Below are positions 23,601-35,336 of a stretch of DNA of 64,000 bases, piece by piece (within the stretch, counting starts at the first letter, position 1; each line of letters starts with the position of its first letter). Below the pieces are notes generated by a model that searched no databases, was not told the origin of the DNA, and saw only the letters and a program-made list of their open reading frames with translations. A program made the translations under genes and the position numbers. The DNA lies in assembly GCA_019671005.1 (NCBI GenBank), contig CM033745.1, positions 39,911,834 to 39,975,833 on the forward strand. The letters are read 5' to 3'. Origin of the DNA: Hibiscus mutabilis (taxonomy: Eukaryota; Streptophyta; Magnoliopsida; Malvales; Malvaceae).

Positions 23601-25404
23601 TCTATCAGACTTTGGAGAGCTATTTTCAGGTTTTATATCTGCAACCGAGTTACCAGCATCAAGTTGCTCATGAGTAGAGACAAGATTTTTGCTAGATTCA
23701 TCACTTGCAGGTGAATCGGAATGAAGATCTGTGGTTTCAGCACCATTTCCGCAGAAACCATCATGAGAAGAAAAAGAGCCAGAATTATCCACCAAACATT
23801 GACCAGGAGAATCAAAATGTTCATTCTGTCCCATTCTAGCTTCACCCGAAGTTGATAAGCCAAGGACTACAAACCCACCTATATTTAATAAAATAACATA
23901 ATTGATAGTAAGAAGACATGCAAATGCGTTCCAGAAATTATAGATTATCCAAACAGTACATAAATGGAAGACCCGCATTTTCTAATTTTGTGGAACAATA
24001 ATTCGCAGTCTCAGACAATTCCAGGAATAACTTGAACAGTAACCGCATGTACTACAACAAGGGAAACATCAGTAACAAATGCACTCCAGGAGACATAAAT
24101 ACTAGAGATATGAAATATACCAAAATAGTCAGTACTACAATCTTTTCCAAATTTCAACCATGCAAACAAAATGATGAGGCATTTAAGGAATCAGAGAGGT
24201 GAAACATTGATAAATTAGCAAAGTTCCATGACAAAGATGAAGAAGTATTTCAGTTCCCAAGTAAAAGTATAAACAGATTCGAGATATAGATTAAGAAAAC
24301 TTGCCGGAAGGGTAATTGCTTAAAACATTTTTCCTCTTCTAGAGAAGTAATTTGAAATAAAAACTACATTCAACGATTTTCCATAACTTTAAAAGGAGTA
24401 AACAACTCACTTACAGAGGTTGGTACAAATATATAAAAGAGATGCTAAAATTAAAACAGAAGAACTAGCATAGATATATCAACTCGATAGACTGAAGTTG
24501 CACTAAACTTACAAACAAATCGAGACTAAAGGAGAGAACCAGAAATGATAACAATATTTAGCATAAACAGGAAGAACAGCATTGCTTGTAAAATGCTCTG
24601 CAGAGGCAAGCACGTGACATCTGAACAATAGAAAGGGAACTGTGCCAACACTTCTTATTCTTCGCCCTTTTAAGTATCATCATAATTCAGATCCTGAATG
24701 AAACTAGTTTCAGCTTTATCCTCTTTACAAATATTGATTAGATATCTCACATACTGCTCTAGTATTACAATAATTATCAATGTTCTTGCATTTTTTGAAT
24801 TTATCTGTTTAATTGCAATTAGCTAAAGATGTAAAGGCAGTCCTGTGTACAACCTTTTCACATCCACTCCTTCATTCTCACCAAACTGATACTCTAATAA
24901 CTAAACTTAATGAAATCATTAGCCTTCTAGATGACTTGCACTCAACTACTCATGGCAGATTTTTACCATAATTATCAAACCACTCGAGGGGGGGAGGGGA
25001 TATGGCTTAAGAAATGACCCAGCCTTCAAATCAAGCAAAGAGTAATCTAAGATTAATAGCCTCCTAATGATGAGCCAAAAACATTAAAGAAAGGCTCGGT
25101 TGGTGCACAAGAATTATGAATAAAGCAGAGGTGGAGGGAGGTACACAATCCAGCTGGCCAAGAGACAGACACAATCAGAACCATAACAATTCTGGAATTA
25201 AGAACATGAAAGTTAAGTTGAAGAAGATGAAAATTGAAGACTACCTCTATGACCATCACCATGACAGAGCCACAAGCTGAAGAGAAAGAGAAGTCCCCAC
25301 GAAACAAAAACCAAAGACAGAGAAACCTTGTAGGAGCGGCTCCTTCCAGAAATAGCCCCATCCAAAACTCTTCTTTGAAGAAGAGCAGTACGTGATATCT
25401 GCAT
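20606..25404 (-). CDS. SUN3/SUN4: mid-SUN domain protein (SUN3/SUN4-like)
   Basis: Four coding exons on the minus strand: 25404-25245, 23878-22605, 22503-22418 and 20855-20606, total 1770 nt, 589 aa plus stop; phases agree at every junction. Residues about 29-48 form a transmembrane segment. The mid-SUN domain follows in exon 2 (DKYLRNPCSAEEKFVVIELS, FEHYSSNLKQFELLG, KWVRYLKLNLLSHYGSEFYC, IEVYGVDAVERML). Then come an acidic, low-complexity stretch, a coiled coil (SVLERYLEELNNKY) and two C-terminal hydrophobic segments (FMAVFVVTLVFGLF; SWLFLLCSCSIIIFIL). Length and order fit plant mid-SUN proteins of the ER and nuclear envelope, known to take part in nuclear morphology and positioning. Intron 3 has a GC donor (AG|GCAAGT). 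No frameshift or stop, so it is probably functional. Confidence 0.92.
20960..21220 (-). repeat. possible retroelement 3' tail in SUN intron 3
   Basis: On the minus strand, sequence ending GAGGCCCATTATCTTTC followed by a run of A resembles the 3' end of plant LINE/SINE insertions. No RT or endonuclease motif is visible, so this is weak. Confidence 0.25.
21615..22040. repeat. MITE-like inverted repeat in SUN intron 3
   Basis: The left end (GGTAGGAAGGATAGAAGGGG, near 21626) and the inverse of the right end (TTTGTAGAAAGGAGGGG, near 22020) are similar, and the stretch between is purine/pyrimidine skewed. It sits wholly within intron 3 (20856-22417). The target-site duplication is not clear. Confidence 0.4.
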
Positions 25405-25429
25405 AGCACATCTATCCAGTATGCCGCAG

Positions 25430-26250
25430 ACTGCAAAATAAAAGTGTGGGTGAGGACCAATCTGCAATCATATACTACAACTTGTAGATTCAGCAAAAGG
25501 CTTTAAACTAAGCAAGTCAACAGAAAGCAAATAAGGGGGAAGAAAATGATTGCTTCAAACTTAAAATTCAATCATCAATCAGATATCGACAAATACAAAT
25601 CTAAAAATGGGTATCCATTTTTTCTCATCAGCAAAACCATCTTTACTTGATAAAAGACAAATCCAACCAAGAAATTCCCCCCAATTGCTCTCTCTTACAT
25701 AGAAAGAGAATTATCAATAATTCTTCCATAAGGCAATAGTATTCACATCCCAAAAGAAATTATACTACTGTAAAAAGAAAAGGACAAATAGAGGAACATC
25801 GACATGATTTGAATTTTAATTTCCATAGACAGATCAAATCAGTATCTATTTCAGCAATTTCCTCAGCCACAACCAAACAACATAAATCCTTAAAAAAAAA
25901 ATGAAAACCTTAACGAATAATAATTCAAGAAATTTCTACTTGAGAATTCTAGGAAACTCGAATGGCAAAGAGTAGATCCAATCTAAGAAAGATTGAACAA
26001 ATTACAGAGCACAAAAAATCAATTAATAACAAAATATAAATCAAATCACCTGAAATTTATACACGAAGAAGGGAACAATAAGATCAATTGTATTTGTTTG
26101 TTTAATGGGAAAATGAGAATGAAAATAAAAAAATCATTTGTGGAAAGAAAAATTGAAAATTAAAAAAATGAAAGTGAAGAGAATGTACAGAGACTATGAA
26201 AGAGCGAAGGAAAGTGTGGTTGTTAAGCAAACATTAAACAAAAGAGAGCA
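25430..26250 (-). promoter_or_regulatory. probable 5'UTR intron, leader exon and promoter side of the SUN gene
   Basis: Upstream of the ATG the minus strand reads TTTTGCAG|TCTGCGG (acceptor, exon starting at 25430). Further up it reads AAATTTCAG|GTGATTTG (donor, exon ending at 26050). This suggests a leader intron of 619 bp (25431-26049) and a non-coding first exon starting somewhere right of 26050. No transcript is available to confirm it. Confidence 0.45.
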
Positions 26251-26329
26251 CCGAAACGGCGTAGTTTATGGAATTGGTCCACGTTATTTTGTCGCATTGC
26301 CGTTACTATTTCCACTTTGTTAACGGCAT

Positions 26330-27375
26330 GTACTGTTTTTCAAAAATCAAATAAATACAACCTGTCAAAAAATATATATTAAAATTAAAAAATATATTAT
26401 TTATGTTAAGAATATTTACATATGTCATGTATATTATGATTAGGATTTTGTATATTAAATAAGAGTTTAATTTATTTTATTATTAAAATTTTAATATTTA
26501 TTAGAATTGGAGTTATATATGTATATAATATTTTTTATACGAATAAATATAAGATTTGAAGAAGTAATTGTTCACACTTCATATCAAGAGGATAAGACAA
26601 TTTTTTTACTCATTGTTTTTATTTTTTGTTGTTTTTCTTATGGTTTTCGTTATTTTATTTTATAACAATTTAAAAGTTATTATAAATTCATATTGTTTTT
26701 TTGTATTTTAATAATTTATCGTACACATATATTTTTTAATAAAAAATACAAATATAAATTAATCTCGTGATTAAGATTATTAAATGATATTTAAATTTAA
26801 ATTTTAATATTACAAATAAAACAAGTTAAATTTTGAAATTTATCTTTTGCAATATATATATAGTATTCGAAATTAAATTAATTAGTAGATAAATCAAATA
26901 TCAAATGATAATTTAAAAAATACATGTGTTGGCGTGTTAGGTACAGTGGATAGGGTAGAGCAATCATATATATGCGATTTAACAAAATTTGTGATGTGGA
27001 GATACACACATATTTCAACTCATTCTTTACTTGAAAGAATTACAAAATTGAGGTGGTGAAAGCTATCAGCATCCATCATCATCAAAATACTTTTTTTTTT
27101 AAAAAAAATAGAGAATTTACCTTAATGCTTATGACTTCCACGTTTGTATATATTATATCTATGTCTAAAATATTTATAAATATGAAATTTTTATATTTTA
27201 ATAATTTATATTATTGATTTTTTAAAAGAATCAGATATAAATTTGTTTTTGTAAAACAATAGAATTTTAAGAAAATGTAAATACATTTTTAAAATATTAT
27301 TTAAAATAATAGATAGTTTTCTAAAATAAAATAGATATATGAATAATAGTAAGTAATTTATCTAGATAGTTTGAG
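26330..27375. other. AT-rich intergenic region
   Basis: Upstream flank of the SUN gene. Very AT-rich, with runs such as TATATATA and no supported coding frame or element ends. Confidence 0.5.
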
Positions 27376-27382
27376 TTAATTG

Positions 27383-28154
27383 CACCATACGCCCCTAAAC
27401 TATGATAATCATTTTATATTGATCCCTAAAATTTTTAACATTTTAATTTCATCTTCAAACTACGACCTTCATTCTAATTTGATCCCCAAACTTTTGAGCA
27501 CTTCAGTTTTATCCTCAAATTATGACTCTCATTCTAAATTGGTCCTCAAACATTTTGAACTTTCTAATTTCATCCCCAAATTATCAATAAATGCTAATCA
27601 TATCCATGCTAATAAAATTGTTATAAAAATCGTTAATTGTCATGAAACACTAAGGCACATTATGCAATAATATGATGTGATATAAAAAAAAATTTGAAAA
27701 TGAAATTGGAATATTCAAAAAGTTTGGGGATCGATTTTGAATGAGGTCATAGTTTGGGGATGAAAATGAAACATTCAAAAGTTTGAGGACCAATTTAGAA
27801 TAAAATCATAGTTTGAGGATGAAATTGGAACACTAAAAATTTAGGGACCAATTTATAAAAATTAGAAAGAAATTAGGGCCAATTTCAGGTAAATATTTTT
27901 AGGACTAAATTGAAAAAAATAAAAAATTGACAAACTTAACGTGTATTTTATCATTTTTATTAAAGTTGGCTTATTTTTTAATAAAGCAGCATGTGGCGCG
28001 TTATGATTGGTCCATGATTTTTTTAACGGAAGTTAAGGTAGGGGCAAATTGGGGTAATAGTTTAAATTTTAAGGGGTAAAATGTCTTAAAAAATTCTTTA
28101 AGGGGTAATTCGGTATAAAATGTGTACTTTATGGGCAAATAGTGTTATTAAGCC
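27383..28154. repeat. foldback / Mutator-like remnant
   Basis: 27432-27590 and 27690-27845 form inverted arms, each built from 2-3 degenerate repeats of a roughly 57-bp unit (TTTGATCCCCAAACTTTTGA and its inverse). 27870-28154 is a Mutator-like end finishing GTGTTATTAAGCC, with 'AGGGGCAAATTGGGG' text like the other Mutator-like ends here. The left edge of the 5.46-kb duplication (27874) lies inside it. Confidence 0.45.
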
Positions 28155-28427
28155 TTTTTTTAATATACTAGTATGATTATATGTAGTATTTGTTCATAGT
28201 TTTTTATTAATCATTTTACAATACACACCTTGCACATAGGTGTTATTAAGCGATGAATTTTTCTTTGATAAAGGATATGTATCCGACTCTATCAAAGTCT
28301 CAATGTGGGTGTTTCTAGAAGGAAGAAGAAAAAAAGCAGAGGAAAAGCTTTGAATCTTGAAGAATTTAGAGAAAATATGAGGAATAACATGTAATGTGAG
28401 GAAGTATTACAATAAATATTTAAAAGA

Positions 28428-29776
28428 ATGTCATCAACGTCATTGTCTTCTTTATCAGTTTCCTTAGTTTTCAAGCATTGGCTTAATCTTTATAAAAACT
28501 CAAAAGCTTCACTTCCTTTCAGATTTTTTGCCCACAAGTCAAAAATTGTTTCTTGGCAAAATGAGAAAAGATGCCCCCAACGTTTGTATGTTTTGTCACT
28601 TAGCCCTCAATTCTTTTTTTTGAGCAAATAACCCCAACGTTTGTATGTTTTGTCATTTAGCCCCCTATTCTTTTTTTGGAGTAAACAACCCAACGTTTCA
28701 ATTTGGTCCAAATATGCCCCAGTTGGATGGAAACCGTTAGTCAACTAACGGTTAACGGCTGATGTTGACTGAACTTGCCACGTGTTAAGAGCTGCCGACG
28801 TCAGAATCAACCATTGACAGGTAGCCAAACTTGATGGTGACACATGGTGAATATGATGCTGACACGTCAGTAGAACTTAACATGTGGCAAGTCCAATCAA
28901 CATCAGCCGCTGACCGTTAGTTGACTAATGATTTCCATCCAACTGGGGAATATTTGGACAAAATTGAATTGTTAAAGTTGTTTGCTCCAAAAAAAGAATA
29001 GGGGGCTAAATGACAAAACATGCAAACGTTGAGAATTGTTTGCTAAAAAAAAAAGAATAATGGGCCAAATGACAAAACATGCAAACGTTAAAAACATATT
29101 TTTGTTATTTTGCCTTGTTTCTTTGTCTTCTCTTCTTTCTTATTACCCTTCACTTTCTTCTTTCTCACTCCATGTTCTGTCGAATTCAATCGCCAACAAA
29201 AACCAATTCAATGACTGCCTTCTCTGATCACCTGCTTTTCATAGTTTCTTCATGTTATAATCTTCATCATCCTAGGTTTTTATCTGGTCCAGATTTTATT
29301 TCTTCTTTATATTCACTATTAAAATCTTGCTTTTAACTTACTTGTATCATTGTTTGTTTATCTAAACCTCTTTTTCCTCAGTTGGGTTATTTTAACTCCT
29401 TGCTTGAAGAAGTTGTGTTCGTATATATGCCCCCAATGGAAGAGTTGATGATGAAGTTAAACGATTTGAGTTGCTTTTAAATGGGGAATTAAATGCGAAA
29501 TTTGGTTTAGAAACTCTACGTTTATTTTGGATTCAAGTAGATGATAAGGGTGTTGGTTGGCTATGGAGGAACTGCAAAAGGCTCAAGAAATTACATCTAA
29601 AGAGCTACGAAAGTGTTGGTGATGGAAAATCTTTTTCATCGTTTATCTTATGTTCAATGGTCTTCAAGAAGTTGAATTAAGAAGATTAAGTGTATTGTTG
29701 ATTTGATTTTGTTGTGATGGCTGAGAATTGTGTTTCATTGAATTCTCTGTTGGTTTATGATGGAAGAAGCAAATGA
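28428..29776 (+). pseudogene. F-box/leucine-rich-repeat-like pseudogene fragment (unit 1)
   Basis: Pieces in different frames resemble a plant F-box/RNI-type protein: SLVFKHWLNL near 28470 (F-box side); FNDCLLSDHLLFIVSSCYNL near 29200; VDDKGVGWLWRNCKRLKKL and LKSYESVGDGKSFSSF near 29540-29640; GLQEVELRRLS by frame shift; then AENCVSLNSLLVYDG near 29720-29770, ending in a stop. Such proteins are substrate receptors of SCF ubiquitin ligases; this copy is broken and split by a foldback MITE (28571-29096). The repeated LRR-like sequence is seen directly; the family name is from memory. Confidence 0.5.
28571..29096. repeat. foldback MITE in the F-box-like pseudogene (unit 1)
   Basis: Two long inverted arms, starting CCCCCAACGTTTGTATGT and ending ACATGCAAACGTTAAAAA, each with an internal tandem repeat of the end sequence. 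The centre carries ACGT-rich words (CACGTGTTAAGAG, ACGTCAG, ACACGTCAG). No coding sequence. The copy in unit 2 is at 34033-34549. Confidence 0.65.
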
Positions 29777-29879
29777 GATTTGTTGGAGTTCGTAAACACT
29801 TACAGGTCGAATCTTTAGAAACTTACCTTAGATTGCCATTAGACCTCAACAACAATTATCTCGCAACCGTTACAATAAT

Positions 29880-31123
29880 TGTCACGCTGGTACATCTCAT
29901 GGCGCAGCGAAAAAAATATCCGGCGATTACCACCAGATATCCATGTACGAGGAACGAATCGGGATGAATAAAAGTTTTTTCAAAAAAGAATTAATGATTT
30001 TTGGATCACTCGTTCCTTTATATATCATTTGAAATCCTAATTCAACTCATATTAGGATTTCAATATATATATATATATAATATACATAATCCTCATTTAA
30101 CTTTAATTAAGATTTCAAATATATATATTAAATATATATAATCCCAATTCATATTTAATTAAGATTTCAATATATATTAATATATATAATCTCGGTTCAA
30201 CTAATTAAGATTACAATATATATATAATCCCAATTTAACTTAATTAGGATTTCACTATATATTAATATATATAATCCCAATTCAACTAATTAAGATTTCA
30301 ATATATATTAATATATATAATCCCAATTTAACTTTAATTAGGATTTTAATATATATATTAATTTAAATCGAATTATATTATTTATATATTAAAAAACTCA
30401 TAACTATAATAATTATTTTTTAATATTTATCCAATAGTTAAATTATATATATATATCATATACATATATTAATTTAATTAAATTCGTGTACAACAAATTT
30501 GTACATATATAATTCGTTTAATATATGCTCATTTCAACCGTGGGTGTGACCCTGTAGGTTCATGTAACATTACCAGTAAATATTAGAACATTTCTAATAT
30601 TACAAACAATGAGTGACATCTAGAAATATGTCATGTCACCTAAGTTACAAGAAATCATGATTCGACATAACCTTTTGTCCTTTATATCTAGATTGGACAT
30701 AAGTCATGGAACAATTACACTTGTATAGTCCATATAATATTTCTTGATATGTTGAGTAGACTATTATAAACGAATAGCTATGATATCTCACATCAACTTA
30801 TTTGAGCATGACCATGTATCTCACTCAATCAAGTGGCCTACGATATTACTGCTATTATGTAGGAAGGACAAATCCTATCTTGATCAACCATGTCCTACTA
30901 TATAGATTGTGACATATCCAATATCAATCTTTATAGAGTAGTTAGTTACGACACACGTTTGACTGTATCAAAATATGTCATTCACGATGTTGAAATAATA
31001 ATGATCTCAAGTCTGAGGATCATACATGTACTTATCACTATGAGCAATGTTGTGACTGTCACATAATAATCTAAGAAACATGCTCATAGCAGGTGAGTCC
31101 AGTATGTCGTTCTCTAACACATA
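29880..31123 (-). repeat. family X LTR fragment, inverted (unit 1)
   Basis: Reverse-complement match to the solo LTR at 2212-3695. Examples: CTCATGGCGCAGCG near 29896; the block GTGACCCTGTAGGTTCATG near 30545; and CATGCTCATAGCAGGTGAG near 31079. 30010-30370 is an expanded tandem repeat (unit about 55-65 bp, AATCCCAATTCAACTAATTA plus TATA runs) that the solo LTR lacks. About 270 bp of the LTR's 5' end is missing where the Tat LTR fragment begins. Confidence 0.75.
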
Positions 31124-31625
31124 CTGCAGCGACTAAAAAATATGTAGATCCCACTTTTCTTTAAAAAACTTTTCTTTTCGGGGGAATTTTGGAAAAAGCT
31201 CGTATTTAAAATCAAGATTTGGAGTCGCCACCGGTCACTTGGGTAAGGTAGACCGAACACTGAAAAAGTAAACCAAAGATGCACTAGATTCAGGAGTCGA
31301 TTACGTGTGGGGAAGGTTTCCACCCCCACCACGCCCTTAAATCGGTACATAAGGGTTCGTATCACATTTAACTAAGAAAAATGTAAGTTCAGATTAATAT
31401 AATTGCTAATCCCTAAGTTCATGTATGCATGACAATATCAAATAAATGTCTCGCTATTTTCAATATTCGAAGAAAATGACGCCCGAATGACTCGGGACGA
31501 CACTCTCATTTAGGAAACCGAAACATTAAAGCCTAAATCTAAATGTTACAAGATAAATGCATGGTTAATTTAAATATGTAAGATTAAAACGTATTATAAT
31601 GGAATATATATATATATACGTACTA
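31124..31625 (-). repeat. Tat-type LTR fragment, inverted (unit 1)
   Basis: Begins TGCAGCGACT, a mutated TGTAGCGAC end, and carries GGAGTCGCCACC, then GGGGAAGGTTTCCACCCCC, the inverse of the conserved 3' block of the Tat LTR. It is truncated at an (AT)n run. Its end abuts family X LTR sequence, so it appears to have inserted there. Confidence 0.65.
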
Positions 31626-31636
31626 AACTGTAGGGA

Positions 31637-31786
31637 TGTAAAAAGCTGACCCGACCCGAAAACCCGACTGAAACCTGCTCGAGTCAGAACCTGGTTTGAC
31701 CTAAAGATGCGATCTCCCGAAATTGATCTGTAACCGATTGTTGGTGACCCGAACCCAAGTTGGACCTGTTACTGTAGTAACCGAAC
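31637..31786. repeat. left half of a hAT-like MITE split by the Sirevirus (unit 1 copy)
   Basis: Starts TAGGGATGTAAAAAGCTG and consists of degenerate GACCCGAA / AACCTG words, ending CGAAC (31782-31786) at the LTR. The other half of the same element follows the 3' LTR at 50057. The copy in unit 2 is at about 37103-37258. Confidence 0.5.
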
Positions 31787-33032
31787 TGTAAAACCTATAT
31801 TCAATTTTGATATAACAAATAGTTTAAAGACCAAATTGTAAAAGTAAATAAACTTTTAAGTACTCAAAAGTCTCACAAAAACGACAAGGATTTGAACCAA
31901 AATTGTTTCTAAGTCAAAAACCTTAAACCTAAAATATTTTTTAAGTGTCTCAAAGCCAAATTCTTCAAATACGTCCAGGCATTTCGATACAGTTTTTCAC
32001 TACTAGAAATTGTTAATCATCAAATCGTACTGATACAGTTGTCCTCATATCGATACGACCTTCATCTAGGTTTTAATATTTACTTTAGTGTATCGATACA
32101 GACTTCACCGAATAGATACAGTACTTTAGATTTTTCAAATCTTTTCACTAAATGAAGTTACCATTATCCTTGTCAGATATTGGAATCAATAAATTCAAAA
32201 AGTGGTTTACCCGTACCGATACAGCCCCTAGGCGTGTCGATGCATTTTTTCAACTCAAATTTTAATAAGCAAAATCCGTACCGATACGGCATAGTCTTAT
32301 CGATACGCCCCTGATTTTACATTGAGTTTGTTTCGATACGCTTCCACACGTATCAATACACCTCTGCTTTTATATGCACAATGGCTCTTTCTTTTTTTGA
32401 CAGGTACCGATACGGGTCTTTGTGTACCGATACAGTTGGTCACCTTACAACATTTATTGCGGGAAAAAGAGTCCTTGATGGCTCTATTGATGACCTCAAC
32501 CACCTAAACAGTTAGAAATCAATGAAGGGGTATAAAATCAAGTCTCTAAAGCTGTTGCAATAATGATTGAACATCAATTGAACAAGTCCAAAGCATTCAA
32601 GCAAAATCCAACCACTTTTGAGCTTTTAGAGTCAAACCCTTGTACCCAACTTGTGTAATCTTCATTGTAATTCTTTATTTCAAGTTTGTGAAGTGTACAT
32701 TTGTATTTGGGCAAATCATCTACCTATTGAGAGGTTAAATTTTCATTTGCCACAACTTCTTGTAAAAGAGTGATCTTGATCAAGCTTTGGGTAGAAAGCT
32801 TGATCGATTTGTAACGGTTTCCTCCGAAGCCTAGAAAAGGGGACAAATTCTTTAGTGAATTGTTTGAAATCCTTAGTGAGAAGATAAAGTAGTGGATGTA
32901 GAGCTTGTTAGAAGCTTGAACTACTCTAAAATCATTGTGTCTCTTTTTTTATCATTCATTTTTCTTCCCTACAATTTTTTAATTGCTAATTCACCCATTT
33001 TGGCTATTTTCCATCGACTGATCATCTTAACA
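31787..33032 (+). mobile_element. Sirevirus 5' LTR, duplicated copy (unit 1)
   Basis: Starts TGTAAAACCTATATTC and ends GATCATCTTAACA, 1246 bp, preceded by CGAAC. It is not a solo LTR: the duplication carried it with its left flank and the start of gag. It shares small deletions and many substitutions with the LTR at 37259 that are absent from the 3' LTR at 48796 (for example loss of about 20 bp near 31985). It contains several GTACCGATAC motifs. Confidence 0.9.
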
Positions 33033-33034
33033 GT

Positions 33035-33047
33035 TGGTATCAGAGCC
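33035..33047 (+). promoter_or_regulatory. primer-binding site, initiator-Met tRNA
   Basis: TGGTATCAGAGCC, two bases after the LTR end; it is complementary to the 3' end of plant initiator methionine tRNA, as is usual in copia elements. The second copy at 38505-38517 reads TGGTATCAGAGTC. Confidence 0.9.
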
Positions 33048-33117
33048 TAACTCATTGAGGGATTAACATCCACTTGAGACGTTCTTAGAAGTGATCCAAT
33101 AAATCGACAATCAAGCC

Positions 33118-33337
33118 ATGATGTCTACCTCCAGCCAAAACCTATACGAGTCGCAATCGATCACCAAACCACCATTCTTTAATGGGGACAACTACACATA
33201 TTGGAAGTTTCATATGAGACTTTTCATCAAATCCAATGATTACCTCCTTTGGGATGTAGTCAAAGATGGACTATCCATTCCAATAAAGCAAGAAGGAGAT
33301 AGGCAAGTTCCTAAGGCCAAGAAAAAAAATGACAAAT
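33118..33337 (+). pseudogene. Sirevirus gag N-terminus, duplicated fragment (unit 1)
   Basis: Open frame from the ATG at 33118: FFNGDNYTYWKFHMRLFIKS followed by NDYLLWDVVKDG, the N-terminal gag signature of plant copia elements (UBN2-type). It stops where the duplicated unit ends, fused to Mutator-like sequence at 33338. It lacks the one-base insertion that breaks the same stretch in unit 2, so that frameshift arose after the duplication, or was lost here. Confidence 0.85.
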
Positions 33338-33890
33338 TAGGGCCAATTTCAGGTAAATATTTTTAGGACTAAATTGAAAAAATAAAAAATTGACAAACTT
33401 AACGTGTATTTTATCATTTTTATTAAAGTTGGCTTATTTTTTAATAAAGCAACATGTGGCGCGTTATGATTGGTCCATGATTTTTTTAACGGAAGTTAAG
33501 GTAGGGGCAAATTGGGGTAATAGTTTAAATTTTAAGGGGTAAAATGTCTTGAAAAATTCTTTAAGGGGTAATTTGGTACAAAGTGTATACTTTAGGGGGC
33601 AATAGTGTTATTAAGCCTTTTTTTAATATACTAGTATGATTATATGTAGTATTTGTTCATAGTTTTTTATTAATCATTTGACAATACACACCTTGCACAC
33701 AGGTGTTATTAAGCGACGAATTTTTCTTTGATAAAGGATATGTATCCGACTCTATCAAAGTCTCAATGTGGGTGTTTCTAAAATGAAGAAGAAAAAAAGC
33801 AGAGGAAAAGCTTTAAATCTTGAAGAATTTAGAGAAAATATGACGAATAACATGTAATGTGAGGAAGTATTACAATAAATATTTAAAAGA

Positions 33891-35230
33891 ATGTCATCAA
33901 CGTCATTGTCTTCTTTATCAGGTTCCTTAGTTTTCAAGCATTGGCTTAATCTTTATAAAAACTCAAAAGCTTCACTTCTTTTCAGATTTTTTGCCCACAA
34001 GTCAAAAATTGTTTCTTGGCAAAATGAAAAAGATGCCCCCAACGTTTGTATGTTTTGTCACTTAGCCATTTATTCTTTTTTTGGAGTAAACAACCCAACG
34101 TTTGTATGTTTTGTCACTTAGCCCCCCTATTCTTTTTTTGAGTAAACAACCCAACGTTTCAATTTAGTCAACTAACGGTCATTGGATGGAAACTGATCAA
34201 CTAACGGTCAACGGCTGATGTTGACTGAACTTGCCACGTGTTAAGAGCTGCCGACGTCAGAATCAACCGTTGACAGGTAGCCAAACCTGATGGTGACACA
34301 TGGCGAATATGATGCTGACACGTCAGCAAAACTTAACACATGGCAAGTCTAGTCAACATCAACCGCTAACCGTTAGTTGACTAATGATTTCCATCAAACT
34401 GGGGCATATTTGGACCAAATTGAAATGTTAAGGTTGTTTGCTCCAAAAAAAAATAAGGGGCTAAATGACAAAACATGCAAGCGTTGAGAATTGTTTGCTC
34501 CAAAAAAAAGAATAATGGGCCAAATGACAAAACATGCAAACGTTAAAAATAGCTTTTGTTATTTTGCCTTGTTTCTTTGTCTTCTCTTCTTTCTTATTAC
34601 CCTTCACTTTCTTCTTTCTCACTCCATGTTCTGTCGAATTCAATCGCCAACAAAAACCAATTCAAGGACTGCCTTCTCTGATCACCTGCTTTTCATAGTT
34701 TCTTCATGTTATTATCTTCATCATCCTAGGTTTTTATCTGGTCCAGTTTTTATTTTTTCTTTATATTCACTATTAAAATCATGCTTTTAACTTACTTGTA
34801 TCATTGTTTGTTTATCTAAATCTTTTTTTCCTCAGTTGGGCTGTTTTATATCCTTGCTTGAAGAAGTTGTGTTCGTATATATGCCCCCAATGGAAGAGTT
34901 GATGATGAAGTTAAACGATTTGAGTTGCTTTTAAATGGGGAATTAAATGCGAAATTCGGTTTAGAAACTCTACGTTTATTTTGGATTCAAGTAGATGATA
35001 AGGGTGTTGGTTGGCTATGGAGGAACTGCAAAAGGCTCAAGAAATTACATTTAAAGAGCTACGAAAGTGTTGGTGATGGAAAATCTTTTTCATCGTTTAT
35101 CTTGTGTTCAATGGTCTTCAAGAAGTTGAATTAAGAAGATTAAGTGTATTGTTGATTAGATTTTGTTGTGATGGCTGAGAATTGTGTTTCATTGAATTCT
35201 CTGTTGGTTTATGATGGAAGAAGTAAATGA
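33891..35230 (+). pseudogene. F-box/LRR-like pseudogene fragment (unit 2)
   Basis: Duplicate of 28428-29776 with the same frame breaks and the same MITE insertion. Minor substitutions only; the 69-codon LRR-like stretch (34925-35134) encodes the same residues in both units. Confidence 0.5.
34033..34549. repeat. foldback MITE in the F-box-like pseudogene (unit 2)
   Basis: Duplicate of 28571-29096, slightly shorter, with small indels in the arms. Confidence 0.65.
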
Positions 35231-35336
35231 GATTTGCTGGAGTTCGTAAACACTTACAGGTCGAATCTTTAGAAACTTACCTTAGATTTCCATTAGACCT
35301 CAACAACAATTATCTCGCAACCGTTACAATAATTGT

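Larger units (their letters stand above)
27874..33337 (+). repeat. 5.46-kb direct tandem duplication, unit 1
   Basis: Collinear with 33338-38808 almost base for base. The unit starts at TAGGGCCAATTTCAGG inside a Mutator-like remnant and ends at ...ATGACAAAT inside gag of the Sirevirus. The junction is at 33337/33338, where gag sequence passes directly into the Mutator-like remnant; a short AAAT microhomology sits at the breakpoints. Unit 1 is 5464 bp and unit 2 is 5471 bp. Confidence 0.92.

Noticed and set aside
25053..25496. 147-codon minus-strand ORF
   Set aside because: Out of frame with SUN exon 1, which lies in the same place; a shadow of the real exon plus intron.
31787..33032. Solo LTR of the Sirevirus
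   Set aside because: It is followed by a primer-binding site and gag, and preceded by the same flank as the second copy; it is part of the tandem duplication.
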